Shown here in pieces: positions 39,939-41,332 of a stretch of DNA of 41,332 nucleotides. The stretch spans positions 1 through 41,332 of the forward strand of contig NZ_MSCW01000015.1 of assembly GCF_001981305.1 (NCBI RefSeq), written 5' to 3'. The position numbers and the translations under genes were made by a program. The notes under the pieces were generated by a model. It was not told the origin of the DNA. It searched no databases and was given only the letters and a program-made list of their open reading frames with translations. The stretch comes from Marinobacter lutaoensis. Lineage in GTDB: Bacteria > Pseudomonadota > Gammaproteobacteria > Pseudomonadales > Oleiphilaceae. How positions within the stretch are numbered: position 1 is the stretch's first letter; each line of letters opens with the position of its first letter.

Positions 39939-41135
39939 ATGACAACCTCATCGACAGTCCGAATTGGAACCCCCCTGAAAGGCAACGCGTTCCGGGTGCT
40001 TTTTTGCGGCTCGGGCGAACTGGGCAAGGAAGTGGTGATTGAACTCCAGCGTTATGGCGTCGAGGTGATTGCCGTTGATCGCTACGCCGATGCGCCGGCC
40101 ATGCAGGTGGCGCACCGGTCTCACGTTATCGACATGCTGGATCCGGCGGCTCTGCGAGAGGTCATCGAGCGGGAACGGCCCGATCTGGTGGTGCCGGAGA
40201 TCGAAGCCATCGCCACTGCGGAGCTGCTCAAGCTCGAGGACGAGGGGTACCGGATTGTGCCCACCGCACGGGCGGTTAATCTCACCATGGACCGGGAAGG
40301 TATCCGGCGCCTGGCCGCGGAAGAGCTGGGTCTGCCGACGTCGCCCTACCGGTTTGCCGGTACCCGGGAAGAATACCTGGAGGCGGTGGCGGCCATCGGC
40401 CTGCCACTGGTGGTCAAGCCGGTCATGAGTTCGTCTGGCAAGGGGCAGAGCTTGGTTCGTTCGAACACCGGGATCGAGGCAGCCTGGGAGTATGCGCAGA
40501 CCGGCGGTCGAGCCGGCAAGGGGCGCGTCATCGTCGAGGGGTTCGTGGACTTTGATTATGAAATCACCCTGCTGACGGTGCGCCACCGAGGAGGCATTTC
40601 CTTCTGTGAACCGATTGGTCATCGTCAGGAAGACGGCGACTACCGAGAATCCTGGCAGCCTCAGCCGATGGCGCCAAAGGCGCTTGAGCGCGCCCGGGAG
40701 ATCGCACGTGCGGTGGTCGACAACCTGGGCGGGTTCGGAGTATTCGGCGTGGAGCTGTTTGTGAAGGGCGAGGATGTCTGGTTCTCCGAAGTCTCACCCA
40801 GGCCCCACGATACTGGCCTGGTTACCCTGGTCTCCCAGGATCTTTCCGAGTTCGCGCTGCACGCGCGTGCCATCCTTGGGCTGCCCATTCCCGCTATTCG
40901 GCAAATGGGGCCCTCGGCCTCCGCGGTGATTCTGCCGGAGGGGGACTCCAGTGAAGTGGCTTATACCGGCCTTGAGCATGCGCTGGCGGAGCTGGACACC
41001 CAGCTGAGGCTGTTCGGCAAACCGGAACTGAAAGGCCGGCGGCGCATGGGCGTGGCCCTGGCCAAGGCGGATACGCTGGAAGAGGCGAGAGCGAAAGCCC
41101 GGGCGGCGGCCGCGGCGGTCAAGATCGAGCTTTAA
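39939..41135 (+). CDS. purT: Formate-dependent GAR transformylase PurT
   Basis: 398 residues, ATP-grasp. The N-terminal pre-ATP-grasp domain starts FRVLFCGSGELGKEVVIELQ. The ATP-binding loop is KPVMSSSGKGQS, and the catalytic/metal part includes FFVE-type equivalents in FSEVSPRPHDTGLVTL. It makes formyl-GAR from formate and ATP, the folate-independent alternative to PurN in the third step of purine synthesis. PurL, which uses the product, is encoded nearby but in another transcription unit. ATG 39939 is chosen because the upstream extension runs through the previous gene. Confidence 0.96.
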   Translation: MTTSSTVRIGTPLKGNAFRVLFCGSGELGKEVVIELQRYGVEVIAVDRYADAPAMQVAHRSHVIDMLDPAALREVIERERPDLVVPEIEAIATAELLKLEDEGYRIVPTARAVNLTMDREGIRRLAAEELGLPTSPYRFAGTREEYLEAVAAIGLPLVVKPVMSSSGKGQSLVRSNTGIEAAWEYAQTGGRAGKGRVIVEGFVDFDYEITLLTVRHRGGISFCEPIGHRQEDGDYRESWQPQPMAPKALERAREIARAVVDNLGGFGVFGVELFVKGEDVWFSEVSPRPHDTGLVTLVSQDLSEFALHARAILGLPIPAIRQMGPSASAVILPEGDSSEVAYTGLEHALAELDTQLRLFGKPELKGRRRMGVALAKADTLEEARAKARAAAAAVKIEL

Positions 41136-41161
41136 CGAGGGTGACAGCACAATCTGCTGCT

Positions 41162-41175
41162 TGTTTGAACAAACA
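41162..41175. repeat. 14-base dyad after purT
   Basis: TGTTTG-AA-CAAACA is a perfect six-base inverted repeat 26 bases beyond the purT stop. No U-run follows. It could be a short stem or an operator for the downstream promoter, centred about 50 bases before its -35. Confidence 0.4.
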
Positions 41176-41219
41176 GCTACGTGGAAACCGAAGATTTTGA
41201 ATTTTTTTCCCGCAGGCCG

Positions 41220-41247
41220 TTGACAGTTTTCCGTGGGGCTGTAGAAT
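41220..41247 (+). promoter_or_regulatory. Strong sigma-70 promoter near the window end
   Basis: TTGACA (41220-41225, perfect -35) and TAGAAT (41242-41247, five of six) are 16 bases apart. An A/T-rich stretch at 41190-41208 resembles an UP element, and the bases after the -10 (GCGCACC) form a GC-rich discriminator typical of growth-rate-controlled genes. Confidence 0.82.
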
Positions 41248-41303
41248 GCGCACCACTTCTGACGGGGACGGTCCTGAGGGCCGGAGCCGGGGGAGGTAAC
41301 TGC

Positions 41304-41332
41304 TTGAACTTTCTTGGGAAACGGTTGATAAA
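41304..41332 (+). CDS. Start of an unidentified gene (partial, cut by window end)
   Basis: TTG at 41304 follows GGGAGGT at 41291-41297 with ideal spacing and opens a frame reading MNFLGKRLI to the window edge. It lies about 50 bases after the expected start of transcription. Nine codons are too few to name a family; a stable-RNA leader is the alternative. Confidence 0.45.

Noticed and set aside
41220..41332. rRNA operon leader
   Set aside because: The promoter would fit, but no boxA (TGCTCTTTAACA-like) is visible and a well-spaced ribosome site with an open frame is; kept only as the alternative.
1..41332. CRISPR arrays, prophage genes, toxin-antitoxin or restriction modules
   Set aside because: No regular spaced repeats and no recognisable phage, nuclease, methylase or toxin families were found; the only mobile features are at 1-885.

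Overview
The window looks like a chromosomal segment of a GC-rich marine gammaproteobacterium, most probably Marinobacter. The strongest pointer is the gene at 5924-7909. It encodes a 661-residue two-domain fatty acyl-CoA reductase that, from memory, closely resembles the enzyme described from Marinobacter hydrocarbonoclasticus/aquaeolei. Local gene orders also match Pseudomonas-type genomes: motY/pyrC/rnt, mtnA/mtaD/ubiG/mupP/yciK and mltF/purL. No database search was possible; all family names come from reading motifs and from memory.

Layout. Positions 1-885 are accessory DNA: the end of an IS3-like element, the right half of an integron attC site, a small two-helix membrane protein in cassette position, and a decayed transposase fragment. 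This debris abuts the 3' end of a tRNA-Arg(CCT) gene at 886-962. From 1046 onward the window is ordinary, densely packed core chromosome. It runs through two overlapping glycosyltransferase-fold genes (1046-2408), an M16 protease with a small companion ORF (2384-5541), and the acyl-CoA reductase behind a promoter region with a tandem operator-like repeat (5542-7909). Next come rnt, pyrC and motY (7960-10747), then a Zn-dependent deacetylase divergent from a Pat-type protein acetyltransferase (10762-14646), then rdgC (14649-15575).

A minus-strand run from mtaD to a DUF2788 gene (20478 down to 15675) carries MTA deamination, ubiquinone methylation, muropeptide recycling, an SDR, a glutaredoxin-like protein and yaaA. 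The divergent mtnA completes the methylthio-nucleoside theme. Then follow an HTH gene with prc (21694-24660), a thiolase and a 3-hydroxyacyl-CoA dehydrogenase/hydratase pair for beta-oxidation-type chemistry (24879-28265), a DUF349 protein divergent from recX (28388-31529), and mltF divergent from purL (31536-37248).

The 427-bp gap after purL holds a strong terminator, an AT-rich stretch and three DnaA-box-like sequences, two of them forming a near-perfect palindrome. It is followed by a stand-alone YqfO/NIF3-type domain, two Nudix enzymes, a gamma-class carbonic anhydrase-like protein, a DUF1289 protein and purT. The window ends just inside a new transcription unit with a near-consensus sigma-70 promoter.

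Functionally the core part is housekeeping: purine and pyrimidine synthesis, envelope maintenance, lipid metabolism, flagellar motor and nucleotide hygiene. I see no complete new multi-gene system. The observations most worth following are the attC half-site with its cassette ORF between IS remnants, the paired operator repeats upstream of the acyl-CoA reductase, the DnaA-box palindrome after purL, and the divergent acetyltransferase/deacetylase pair.
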